A stretch of 64,000 nt of DNA, taken from positions 56,452,914-56,516,913 of the forward strand of contig JALMGJ010000002.1 in NCBI GenBank assembly GCA_023362775.1, in the 5' to 3' direction. The translations under genes were made by a program, and so were the position numbers. Origin of the DNA: Charina bottae (taxonomy: Eukaryota > Chordata > Lepidosauria > Squamata > Charinaidae). This document shows, one piece after another, positions 1 to 11,200 of the stretch (its first letter is position 1; each line of letters opens with the position of its first letter). The notes below the pieces were generated by a model. It did not search any database. It had not been told where the DNA came from and worked only from the letters and a program-made list of their open reading frames with translations.

Positions 1-296
1 GAGCTGCCTTTGAAGAGCATCTGGAGGCTACAACTGGTCTAGAATGCAGTTGTTAATTATGGTAGTTAGGAGCATACCAATGTAACAAAACTGCTTTGTG
101 AACTGCATTGACTCCCAGTAGGTATTTGGGTGCAATTCAAGATGCTATTACCACCTATAAAGTCTTTCATGGCACAGGACTGGATTACTTGTGGGACTGC
201 CTATCTCCAATTCACAAATTGCAACTCTGGGCAGCTAAGACAAAGTTGAAGACAAAAACAAAACCAGCAATTTTTTTTAAAGAAAAGATAGCATAA
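1..296 (+). mobile_element. L2-type LINE ORF2 C-terminal fragment (degenerate)
   Basis: Around 100-215 the plus strand reads as a decayed version of a non-LTR retrotransposon C-terminus: ...ITTYKVFHGTGLDYLWDCLS. This corresponds to FKALHGMRPEYLRDRLIP in the better preserved minus-strand copy at 63492-63965. There are frameshifts. The 5' part lies off the window. Confidence 0.6.
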
Positions 297-449
297 GCTG
301 AGGCCAACCCATAACCATTCAGCATTCCAACTGTTACAAGCCTTTTGGAAAGCCAACAGAATCTAACTAACTAACTAATCTAGTTATGGGATTACTGTTA
401 TTAAGTCTGACTGGCTCAGGAAGGGTCACAGTTGGCACACTAGCCATAA

Positions 450-1135
450 TTGTATAAACACATTTTCACTTCAATTGCCACCTGCATTGACAGTCAAGAG
501 TCAATGAGCATTTCCAGCCTTCAAACCTGTTATTTCTGTTTTCATCTTACCAACAGCATCTCTATCTTGCCTGGATTTAATTTCAGTTTATTCTTCCCAG
601 CTATCAAGATCAGGCAAAATTCAAGGGTATTGACTTCTTTGTTCAAGTTAGATGGTAGGGAATGCTAGAGTTGGATTTCAGAGCACAGTCCAAAGCAACG
701 AAACATCCTTCAGTGGCCTCCTGTAGATGCTAAATAGCATAGGAAACAAGCTAGAATCCTGTAGAATACCATAAATGAATAGCCTAGGTGTTGAATAATA
801 CTCCCTCAGCATCATTTTCATTTATCATGACCTTTGGAAAAGCATGCCCAGGGACCAGTCTAAAAGAATTAACAGTTACACTACCCTATCCAGTTTTTGA
901 CATAGCTCCATCAGGTGACCAAAGCAGTACCATATCCTAGATGTAACTCTGATTAAAATGTGTTCAGAAAATCTATTAGATCCAAATGTTTCTGGAGCCA
1001 TGAGGCCATCGCTTTCTCAGTAACCTTACCTAATAATCAAATATTTGAAAGTGGCCTATAATTAGAAAGATCTTCCTGGTTGAGAGGGTGGTTTTTTTCT
1101 CAATAAGAAAAGAAATTTAGGCTACTCCAATGTCA
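450..1135 (-). mobile_element. L2-type LINE reverse-transcriptase fragment (degenerate)
   Basis: Read on the minus strand, 1000-1120 gives ...KKPTLNQEDLSNYRPLSN, then KVTEKAMASWLQKHLDL, the fingers region of an L2-clade RT. Lower down, 540-600 resembles the NKLKLNPDKTE-type motif, also seen at about 59500-59570. Many stops and indels make it an old, dead copy. It is opposite in orientation to the fragment at 1-296. Confidence 0.6.
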
Positions 1136-2084
1136 CACCAGCGATCACCTCACCTAGCTAAGGAAGAGAGACTGTTGTGCAACAAGCTGGATGATCAGTA
1201 ACAGGAATCCTCTAGACTATAGCCATACCACCTTCCTGCACTCGTTTTAGGCTACTGTATCATAGAATAACTTGGTGGAGAGATCTGGGAAAGATTAAAC
1301 TTCTCAGCCAAGTCTTTATAATGCATGTCAGGTCAGTGCTTTCACCAAGGAATAAATCCCGAGCAATAGATAGTTAGATAACTCTCAAAGAGTTATACAC
1401 AATACATATTTTTGGTGAATGATCAGCAATTTGCAAGGGAGATGGGCGGGGAATAAATTGAAATAATAAAATAAATAAAATAAAATAAATTTCATATTTG
1501 AGTTCCTTAAACGTTCTCAGATGGATGCTATCTAGCCTAAATTATTTGTTTTGTTTTCAATTTGTCTAGAATATTATTTTCATTTTAGCTCCACAGATTG
1601 TCTTGTGGAAAATATATCTTCAACTTCTATATTGAAAACAGAGCCTTCAAAAAAAACAATCAGCTTCTCTGCGATCCCTTACTTCTTTTTTAACACAAAG
1701 ATTCCTTGCCACCCAAATACTTTTGTTTCTAATGGTTCTTTGCTTTTATCAGTATGCTGATACATCACTACACATATAATCTGCCAAATCCCAGAGAAAC
1801 AACAATGAATTGCATGTCTTTAGCAATTTCAGTTCTAGCTCCTGTAAATAATAATTCAATAAACTGGATAAATTCTTCATGAAATGTTTCCTGCTGGGCC
1901 TCTATAAAGATTGACAGGAAGATAATTAAGGAGTCTAATTAAAGGGGCATTGCATAATAGATTAGTCCTGTGCTGAAATCTGTCTTTCAATTTCTAAAAA
2001 TAAAGAGTTTGTTTTTCTGTCTTTTGAATTATTTTAGTTGTGCTTTTGAACTTGTGAGGGGGCAAGCAATTGTTTTCCATTCCT
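1136..2084. other. AT-rich stretch with no recognised gene
   Basis: No exon, tRNA or clear repeat recognised. A short AAATA-rich tract lies near 1455-1490. Probably gene flank with old repeat remnants. Confidence 0.3.
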
Positions 2085-2149
2085 CAACTCCGCATCACTG
2101 TATAGAGTCCCCTTGTGGGGAGATGGAGCGGTAAATACAAATCGAATCA

Positions 2150-2150
<1 letters not shown>
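2085..2150 (+). mobile_element. L2/SINE 3' tail remnant
   Basis: The plus strand shows gagtccccttgtggggagat followed by ggagcggtaaatacaaat. This is a decayed form of the GCCGCCCAGAGT...GGGCGGT tail seen in the L2-type LINE at 63300-63400, leading directly into an (AAAT)n tail. Confidence 0.5.
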
Positions 2151-2208
<58 letters not shown>

Positions 2209-2210
2209 AT
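2151..2210 (+). repeat. (AAAT)n microsatellite
   Basis: About 15 uninterrupted AAAT units, probably grown from the A-rich tail of the adjacent L2/SINE 3' end. Confidence 0.95.
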
Positions 2211-2552
2211 AGCCTGCCTCTTGGCTGCCCATGTTGACTCATCCAAAAAAAACTTCATAGCAGGAATTCCACTACAAGCAGGATGTGGAAACAAGAGACA
2301 CACTTTATGAGTTGGCTTGACCACCTTAGTCCTAAGAAGTTCAGAACTGGTCCTTATTTATAAATAAAGGACTACGTCTGTAAGAACACAGATGCTATGA
2401 ATTGTCTAGAACAATGTGCATGCAACATGAATGCTTGACTATTCATAATTAATTATATGAATATTCATTAAATGGATATGCATACTGGGAAGAGATATAT
2501 TTTCCATGTCTTTTCCCAATTATCATCATGCTTTTATATGTACTGTAATAAA

Positions 2553-2727
2553 GGGGGTTTTTTTGTTTATTTGTTCAGTCGCTTCCGACTCTTCGTGACT
2601 TCATGGACCAGGCCACGGCAGAGGTTCCTGTCAGCCGTCGCCATCCCCAGCTCCCCCACGGTCGAGTCCGTCACCTCCAGAATATCATCCATCCATCTTG
2701 CCCTTGGTCGGCCCCTCTTCCTTTGTT
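2553..2727 (-). mobile_element. BovB LINE 3'-end fragment
   Basis: From about 2568 the plus strand reads the reverse complement of the BovB 3' terminus (tgttcagtcgcttccgactc, ttcgtgacttcatggacc) and then its last coding segment. It matches the 3' ends of the copies starting at about 11708 and 33424. It is truncated at both the coding side and the tail. Confidence 0.85.
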
Positions 2728-4855
2728 AACTCTCTCCAGCCTGTTGGTTGATTCACTTTAGTATTTCCCCAGCAGCACCACAGTGTTGAGGCACAAACTC
2801 CACCTCTTTTGAACTTGTGTTATCACATCACACACAAGTATGTTAGGGTTGGAGCTTGCATCATGGCAACCCAATCATGTTTTGTCATTTTGGTGTCATC
2901 ATAACTAGCTGTGAATGCCCCTGCTTGTACACATCATTCAGCTATGTCAAGAATGTCACACCAGACATAAGATTATCATCACTTTTTTTTGTTAGCTTCT
3001 TTTGAAAAAAGTGTGGAGTTATTTTCCATTACATGGAAGGGAAATTGGTTTTCAAAAATCCAGATAGTTTTATGAACAACTCTAAAATATAGTTCTAACA
3101 TGTCTGGATACAGGAGCTAAACAAGAATATGCAGAACAGGGGATTTTGTTAACGACAGATCCTCCAACATCTTAGTTTAATGGAGAAAACTATGAGATAA
3201 ATCTTACCCAACCTGATGACCTCCAGATGTGTAGTCTGGCTACAAAATCTGTAATTCCCAACCAGAATTGCTAGAGATATTTCATTGTCAATTCCTTTTC
3301 TTTCCCTTGAAACTGATGGTAATGATCTTCAGTCAAAAAATCATATATATTCTTGAATTTTTAGTCAAAAGACCAAGCAAATAATTGGTGGTGGTGAATA
3401 AATTTCCCACTCTTTGGATTACTAAAACAAACTGGAAAAATTAGTTGAAATCCATCTGCAAACACATAAAGACATGATTCAGTGTGTTTGGAATGCAATA
3501 GCTTAAGCTGAATAAGATGTGTATAATTCATAGGACTATGTCATCTTTTTGACAGCTGAACTGCCCAGCAGTTTCATTCCTTCCAAAAAGGCAGGATAAA
3601 TAAACATGTGCTTATGATTGATCTTATCTAATCAATATTTAAAGCAATGTGTGTCACTGGGTTAATTTTAAACTTCAGCTTCTATAGATGCATAGCTCAT
3701 GTATAAGGAATTTTGCTTTGGAATCTGCAGTAGCATCTAGGTCCCCTAGATTCCATGCTGCATGTTCTCCCAGGAGCCAAGCAGGGAGAAATTTCTGACT
3801 CAGCTATTGCCTTTTAATTATTTCTCTGCAGCTATGCAAATTACACTCAACCTGCATATTGTATCACATATGGAAAGTATCCAATTTTGGGGGTGCTGAT
3901 ATTCTGGGCTGCACAGCCATTATGAAACAATATTGTAAAGCTTCCGGTCTTGGTCCTAGCTTACTGTATCTTATCTCAAAAATATTTTGAATTCTCCTTT
4001 AGTCAAGAAATCACAATCATAGTTGTCATCATCATCATCATCATCTACTAATCTCCGAGGCAGGCATGAAGAACTTTCTAGAATTCCTGATGCAAATACT
4101 GTACAGTATGTGATTGTGGTTTTTGCATGATTACCTTGCTGCATGTCTGTCTTTTTAGTGCTCGGCATGTTGTATAAAAGATGTATATAAGTCAAGGACA
4201 TCTTCCTGGTTTCATTGAGTATAGTTTATGTAGCTGGCAATGTTATATGTCTAGGCTTCAATGTTCACCTGTAATGTTAAACAGTATTTCTAATCTAATG
4301 CAAGAAATCTAGCAACATATACTTTCATCTTTGGTCTTTTTGCTCAACCCTTCAGAATCTAAAATGTTGGGAGATATCCTGTCATGCCAACTTGTCTACT
4401 GATCATTTCATTTTCAACTCTTGGATCAGAATCACAGAGCTCATGTGGAATTTAGGTATCACATTTGATCCATAATTGGCTCTTTAAATGGATTAAATAA
4501 GAGGCTTCATGGCACCCAGCAATATATAAGAATACATTGCTTCTTAATAATATGGTCCACTTATTCCCGATTCCATTCTGTAACAGGGCAGAAAAGCATT
4601 TCATTTCTTTCACATTTGGCTTAAGAAAATGGGATTGAGTTGCATGGTAGTGTTTGAAAGCAATTATAAATATAACAATTTCCAAAACCACTTTTGGAAT
4701 AGTTTAGAGTATGTTGGGGGAAGTATACAGAGACACTTGCTGTTTTGGAAAATTATGGAATGGCACAAGAAAAGGGATTCTCATTTTTAATTTAGTCAGT
4801 GCAAGTGCAAACATCTCATGTATTTATATGGTGAAAATCATTCTATAAAGAGAAT
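2728..4855. other. No gene recognised
   Basis: AT-rich sequence downstream of CNTN3. A short (CAT)n tract lies at 4028-4046. No splice-flanked open frames or RNA genes could be supported. Confidence 0.35.
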
Positions 4856-4861
4856 AAGAGC

Positions 4862-5052
4862 GTCGCAACACAACCCGGAAGCGGTGGTGGGGGCCTGCAC
4901 GGCGTGGTGCTGGTGGTGTGCACGGCGGCGGCAGCGGTGCGCCATCAGCACTTCCGCGTTTTAGCGGAAAACACAAGGCTGCCACCGCTGCCGCCGTGCG
5001 CACCCCCGCCACCGTTGGTGTGTCACCAACGGCGGCAGTTTGGAAAGCACTG
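4862..5052. mobile_element. hAT-like MITE, left end degraded
   Basis: A GC- and CpG-rich palindromic block in AT-rich DNA. It contains acccggaagcggtggtg, gtgtgtcaccaacggcggca and the terminus gtttggaaagcactg, shared with copies at 37277-37483 and 59709-59979. The left terminal inverted repeat is not recognisable and no 8-bp duplication is found, so the left end is truncated or mutated. Confidence 0.65.
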
Positions 5053-5285
5053 GCATAGTGACCACTAAAAGAAATTGAAGCACTCTGATGGTGTATTTTT
5101 CTGTTTTCCATATTATTTTACTAATAGAGGGATAACTCTGGATCCAGCTCAATATTTATATAATTTATGACAGCATAGTCTTCAAACCTTTCTTCAGTTC
5201 ACAAATCCATTAATCCTATAAATTTGATACTGAACATAATTAAGTCTCATGTAGCATTGTCCTACTAAAATACAGCTAAGAGAGC

Positions 5286-5597
5286 GTGGTGGCTCAGCGG
5301 GTAAGATGCCAGGCTTGTCGATCGGAAGATAGGAAGTTCGAATCCCTAGCCCCACATGACAGAGTGAGCTCCCGCACTCGCCCCAGCTCTTGCCAACCTA
5401 GCAATTCGAAAGCATGTAAATGCAAGTAGATTAATAGGTACCACTTCGATGGGTAGGTAACAGCATTCCACACCGGCTACATGACCGCAGAAATGTCTTC
5501 AGACGACGCTGGCTCTTCGGCTAATAAATGGAGATGAGCACCGGCCCCTAGAGTTGCACACGACTGCACAAATGTGCGGGGGGAACCTTTACCTTTT
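5286..5597 (+). mobile_element. tRNA-derived SINE, full length
   Basis: The head has a pol III A box (gtggctcagcgggtaag) and B box (gttcgaatccc at 5335-5345) as in a tRNA. A unique body follows, ending ctagagttgcacacgactgc, then tgtgcggggggaacctttac. TSDs taagagagc flank it at 5277-5285 and 5598-5606. The tail near gacacgactgc resembles the BovB 3' end, so BovB machinery probably mobilised it. Sister copy at 50966-51301. Confidence 0.88.
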
Positions 5598-5606
5598 TAA
5601 GAGAGC

Positions 5607-8195
5607 TTAGCCTTGTGGTTTGAAAGATTTGGTTTTGCTTTAGAAATAAAATGAAGGTATTAGATAAAATTGGATGAAAGCTAATTTTGTCTATGTTTCA
5701 TGTTTGCATCCCTTAGTGATTTTTTTTAATTGTCTGTCTTGACGGATGCATTTTTAGTTAAAATGTCTGTTAAGAAACTTGTATAGATTACAGAAGATCC
5801 TATGTTCTAGATTATATTTCAGATTATATAAATAAATTAATGGCTGAACCTGATAAGCCTTATATGGTGCTTTTCATGAAATGAGCTCATACTAAAATAT
5901 ATGTTGAATTGTTCTGGAAACAGAATATCTATTTCATAAAAAGCATGAACACCATTAATTATTTTAAAACAGAAGCTTAAGTTCAATTTTGGCTTCTAGC
6001 TTAACTATTAATGTATAAAAAGGAAACAAACTTAGAAAGGAGAACCATGGTTTTACCGTTACACTGAAATATCTGAAATTCTCACGTAACTAGAATTTTT
6101 CAATATTATAAATATTTTATTAGAATAGAAAAATTACATACAGATAGCCATAGGATATACACACAGAGCTAATAGTTGAAAGAAAATTAGATAAAACTTT
6201 TCAATATGAAACTAGTACATTCTAAACATCTCATGGAGACAATAGCGTTAGAAGGTAAATTCAGTAAGTTGATCATGAAAATGGTAGTTAATAGGAACAT
6301 GGTGTAGAATTTCCTTATAAAATGAATGGTAAATTTACCACTCAGTGGATGAACATGTGTTATGTAGTATGCAAAGGAACTTTATTCCCATTGAAAGACA
6401 AGTGTTTGGAAGCATCAGTAGTTCCCATGTTCCATGTTGAGGAACAAGTAGCTACAGTATTCATATTTTACTATTTACATTATATACAGACACTAAAAGG
6501 AGAAGCTGTCAAAGTTGTAGTCATATGATAATTTTTTGTTCTGAAAGCCTAATAAAATATAGAGCAATGTTTGAATTTTTACAGATCTTGTTCAAGAGTC
6601 TACTTCAGTGTTCAGTAGAAAGGTCAGAAAAAGTGAATCCATACACATTGTATTTGGGGTGAAAATTATTTTTAGAAGCATTGAAATTGTAAATAAGGTA
6701 TGCCAAAGAGAGATTTTTAGATATTATTTGCAATGAAAACATTGATCAAAAACAAAAACAACTTTGTTTATATAAATAAGAAAGCAGCAGTGAATCTATC
6801 ATCCAGAATAATTCTAAACAATGGGGTAGAAAAATTGCAATTGGATCTACATCTAAAGAGAGTATGAACTGGCATATAGAACAGCAACAAATTTAGAGCT
6901 GCATATTCAAACACATCACATATAATTTAGGAAGTTATTTCCTGGCTATAAGGCTCTGGTGCATTGCACTGGAAGTGTGATGTTCTATTCTGGGCACTTT
7001 ATCTGTTTCTAAAAAAAAATACAAAGCAAAGTCCTAATACAGACAAAAATATGATGTAAAACTAAAAAAAACTAGAAGAGCTGTAGTAGCTTACGAAAAA
7101 GGATGAGCAAGCATAGATAAAAATAAATTAAGTACAGATACTTTAGAGTTTGGTGTATCAAGAAGATTCTAAATGTTAAGTGCCTAATTAGAATTGGACA
7201 CTGTGACAGCTGCATGGATGAACGTAGTTGCAAGTTCCATAGCTTTGTTGTACAGAATGCCAGGCAGCTCAGGTAATACACATCGTGTATTTGCCCTGTG
7301 CGGCTTCTGAAAGACCTTCATAGATGGTTTTGAACTAAAAAGAAGCACAATGCCTTGCCACATGGGTGGAAAGACGAGTAAAAGATAAGGCATCATTCAG
7401 TGCTCTGGTGTAAAAACTAATCCTGGGACATTCCATATTTAAGTTTTGAAGCTATGCAAGTGTATTTTCAACTAGGACATTCTAGAAGATTGCATCGGTA
7501 TAGACCCGAGAAGTATACTGCCTCCTTCAACACTGCCTCTACAATTCAAGCAAGCAAGCAAGCAAAAACAAAACCCTAAGCAGAAGTTACTAAACATTAA
7601 TGTAAATGAGGCCAAAAAAAAAAATGGAAACATGATGAGCTTTTTAATAAACCAGGCCTTTTTTTTATATTTAACTGTTTACAACAAAAGTAAACATGTA
7701 TAGTCTACATGTATATAAACACAGATATAATTTATTCAAATGAAGTTTAGCACTGAGAGGCTTTTAGAAAATTATTCAAGGTTTTTCATAAAACTGGTGA
7801 AATATATTTTGTAATTAATGCCATATATTAGAATGGTTTTATTTCAGATAACGTTAAAATAATTTCATGTTACTTGGAAAACATAAAGACTCTCAAAGCT
7901 TTCTCCAATGCTCATCTTCTTATTTTTGTCACATCGGAAATATGTAATGTAAAAAGTCCTTTGGTTCATTAAATCTTAAGGCATTTTATATTCCTTTAGA
8001 AGGAATTGTTTGAGATGGACATGATCTTTGTTTAGAATGAAATATCAGAAACAATAAAAAATGTTTAAATGCAGACTGGTAGTAAATGCATGCATAACTC
8101 CCACCCATTATTCCTGTTGGTCTTGTAATGGTTCTCTTAAAAAGCACTTTAAAGTAAATGATACACCTGGCCTTGCACTATCTGAAAATACACCA
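5607..8195 (-). other. CNTN3: CNTN3 3' UTR and downstream flank (extent unknown)
   Basis: AT-rich single-copy-looking DNA immediately 3' of the CNTN3 stop codon. Minus-strand AATAAA hexamers occur at 7838-7843 and 7731-7736, either of which could end a transcript about 0.4-0.5 kb past the stop; longer UTRs are possible. No open frame here has recognisable homology. The poly-A site cannot be fixed from sequence alone. Confidence 0.5.
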
Positions 8196-8290
8196 TCACA
8201 ATATTGCATTGAAAATCAAGAGCAGAATTATTGGCATCAAGCTGGAGAGGCAATTTAAGACTCCTGCACAACTTCCTCTTGCATCCATAC
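8196..8290 (-). CDS. CNTN3: CNTN3 terminal exon: GPI-anchor signal and stop
   Basis: This 95-bp coding segment was found by looking for a continuation of the phase-1 donor at 20688. After ttgttgcag it reads (S)[16 protein letters not shown] and then [14 protein letters not shown], stop TGA at 8196-8198. MDARGS is the contactin-3 juxtamembrane string. The small residues Gly-Ser-Cys-Ala-Gly are a plausible omega site, followed by a spacer and a hydrophobic tail, the layout of a GPI-anchor signal. The tail has diverged from what I recall of mammals but keeps its hydrophobic length. The 3' UTR runs leftward; minus-strand AATAAA candidates are at 7838-7843 and 7731-7736. Confidence 0.9.
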
Positions 8291-11200
8291 CTGCAACAAA
8301 TGAAAAAAACATAGAAGATTTAGTGGAAGAACAAAAGAATGTGTATTTTTAACAGCACCCTGCTATTCCACCCCCTCCTCCCTGCCCTCTGGATTCTTAG
8401 AACTTCTGTGATTTTCCCAGCCTTTTATTTGCCTCCAACCACAACTTCATAAGGTGCACTTTGACTCAATTCCCTGAGAGCCAGTTTGGTGCACTGGGCT
8501 AGATACTGGGGGACTGTGAATTATAGTCCTGCTTTAGGCAAGAAGCCAGCTGGGTGACTTTGGGCCAATCTCACTCTCTCTCTCTGCCTGAGGATAAAAG
8601 CAAGGGCAAACCGCTTCTGAAAAATGTTGCCAAGAAAAAATTCCATGGACTTGTCCATGTAGTTGCCAGGAGTTAAGACTCACTTGAAGGCACTAAAAGA
8701 AAATCCTTACAGGTGTTTCCTCCCTATTTTTCTGTCATTGCTTGCAAGACTAGTCTAGAATTCATTAGGAACCTCCGAGCAACTGGAAAAAAAATTAAAA
8801 CAAAACTACATGTTTGAAATTGCTCTGGGCATCATCCTGTATACTGTATGTTCCTAGACTGCTTAGAAGAATCCTAGAAATAATTAGAGAGGAAATGCAG
8901 ACATGCTTTTCAAGGAACATTTAAAAGGGACTGTGAGGGTATGGAGCTAATGGTTTCTTTGGCCTCCCGGGAACTTTATTTATTTGTCTACTAAGCTTTC
9001 TGTGCAGCTGCAATAATATATGTTCCCATTGACTGATATAAACACAGCGTTCTATTTCTTGCTAAGTTTTTTTTTAAATGAATGACTTTATATTTTTTCT
9101 TAATGTTTATTTATTTATTTATTGGGCTATTTATATCCCGCCTATTCCCTCCCTAGTGGAGGACTCTAGGCGGCTTACAATCATATATATACAATTCAAT
9201 TATACATTAATTCCAAATATATACAGTTCACCGCTCATGAAGGGAGAGGGGTAAAGGAACCGACTCTCTTAGGCTCTGGACTACAATTCCCAGGATGCCT
9301 TGAGCCAGCTGCTGACGTCCTGTAGCTGTCACATCCGGGTCCGTCGTCACCACTGCTGTTTGATCTTCCTCCAATCTTTTTGATCCTCTCCTCTCCGGTG
9401 GAGCTGACTTCCCGACAGGACGCCAGCAAATTAGCCCACTTTAAGGTGGTACCCATTTTATCTACTTGCAAGGCATTCTGTAGTCTGATAAATCTTCCTT
9501 CCCCCCTTCCCCCCCCCTTTTTTTAAAAAAAGATCGGGCCAACTGTAGTGCTGCTGGTTTTACCAGAAGATTGGTAAGGAGGAATTGAATAGTTGTAGTT
9601 GCACCTTAGGTGCATGGTACAATAGAATTTTATATTCCCATGTAGTGGTTGAGTATGTAGTATAGAATTAAGCATTTATTTTAGCCACTAAAGGGTCATA
9701 TTCAGGTTATAATTTGTTCTGCCTTGTCCTTGGTGAGGCACTGTGTAGAGTAGGATGATGTTTCTCAGCTTCAATCCAATTACCTATGAGAAACAGGTAC
9801 TCCTTAACTTTGAGATGGTCTCATCACCATCTGATATAAACAAAGACTCTTTAGCCTTGATGATCTCTTTCTTGATAGGAATCCTCAACCTGAAACTTTA
9901 ATGGTTTCACTCTTGGCAGAAGGGCAAAACATTCCAAGGTAAGATAGACTTATCCTTCTTGTTCTTGGTAAAATTCAATGGGATGAAAGAACTGAAAAGC
10001 AGGTGTGCTTAATTAGAGATTAGAACCTATTTAAGCTGGTCAAAATTCCCATGGGTGAACCTTTGATGCAGACCTAACTGGAAGGTTGCTGCATGCTTGC
10101 TCTCTTTAAGGGTCCTGTCCATCGTCATCGCTCTGGGGTTTCTTGACTGGCAGAAGGAGCATAAAGTCATTCTTTCTTTATCTTGTTGTATTCAGTATTC
10201 TTGAATATTCTTCAATTGCTGTCTTGGTTGATCTTACATTCTTCAGTATTCTTGAATAGTCATTGATTACTATCTCATGTTATGTTACTGTGATATTTTC
10301 TAATACTGCCTTGGAATAAAGACTCATACTCATACTGTGTGGTCATTGCTTCTGTAAGAACCTGTGACCCAACCCTGCTGGGCTGGGGCAGAGCAATACA
10401 CAAATATTTGCTCTTTTCCAGTCCTCTGGTACTTCACTTGTTCTCCAGGATTTCTAAAAGTAATATATAAGGATTTAGCTCCTTTGGCACCCAGAATGCA
10501 ATTTATCTAGTCTTGGGGATTTAAACTCATTAAGGTGGTATTCTCTATGATTCTATCTATCATAACTGCCATTATGCCCCTTCAACTGACACTCATATTT
10601 TCTTGTAGGAATACATACTTTTGTGTTGGAGAAGATTGAAACAAAATTGGAGTAGCTCTGAATTTCCTTTGTTACCTGTTCTCATTTTGCATTCTTCATT
10701 GAACAGCGGGTATATTGATTCTTTTCTTTTCCTTTATTGTGAGCGTTTAATACAGCACTTTTTGTTATTTTTTGGATCCTCTTTTAACCTCAGCTGATTC
10801 TGCACGTTGGTCTTCTTGACATCATCTATACAATTCCAGGCAACCTGTCTGTACAGATCTTCCTTTGGGATCTGGCCCTCTTTCCATTTTCTGTATGGAT
10901 TCTTTTTTCTTTTTAGGTATTTACTTTTTGCATAGCATCACTAGATTTTCTTTTTTCTGGCTGTCCTCCTCATTGTAATTCTTTGCAGATAATACGTCCT
11001 TCTTCAATTCCTCTTACCCCTCTTGAGCTGTTCCTATTACCTTCCACTTTGTTGTTCCCACTCACTTTGCCTAATCAATATGAACTGAATTTCTTGGGAG
11101 GACCAATATATTTAGGATCCCTTACTAAATAATTTCGACTTTCTTTGTGTCTGGCTCATAATTAATAACTAATATTCCTACTCTCAAAGCAATTTAAACC

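Noticed and set aside
5289..5345. Genuine tRNA gene with A and B boxes
   Set aside because: No cloverleaf can be closed; the sequence continues into a SINE body and is flanked by a TSD.
7184..7396. Minus-strand 70-codon ORF (...PPMWQGIVLLFSSKPSMKVF...) resembling a conserved protein fragment
   Set aside because: No family recognised, no splice sites in phase, and it lies in the likely CNTN3 3' UTR or flank; chance or a very old retrocopy.
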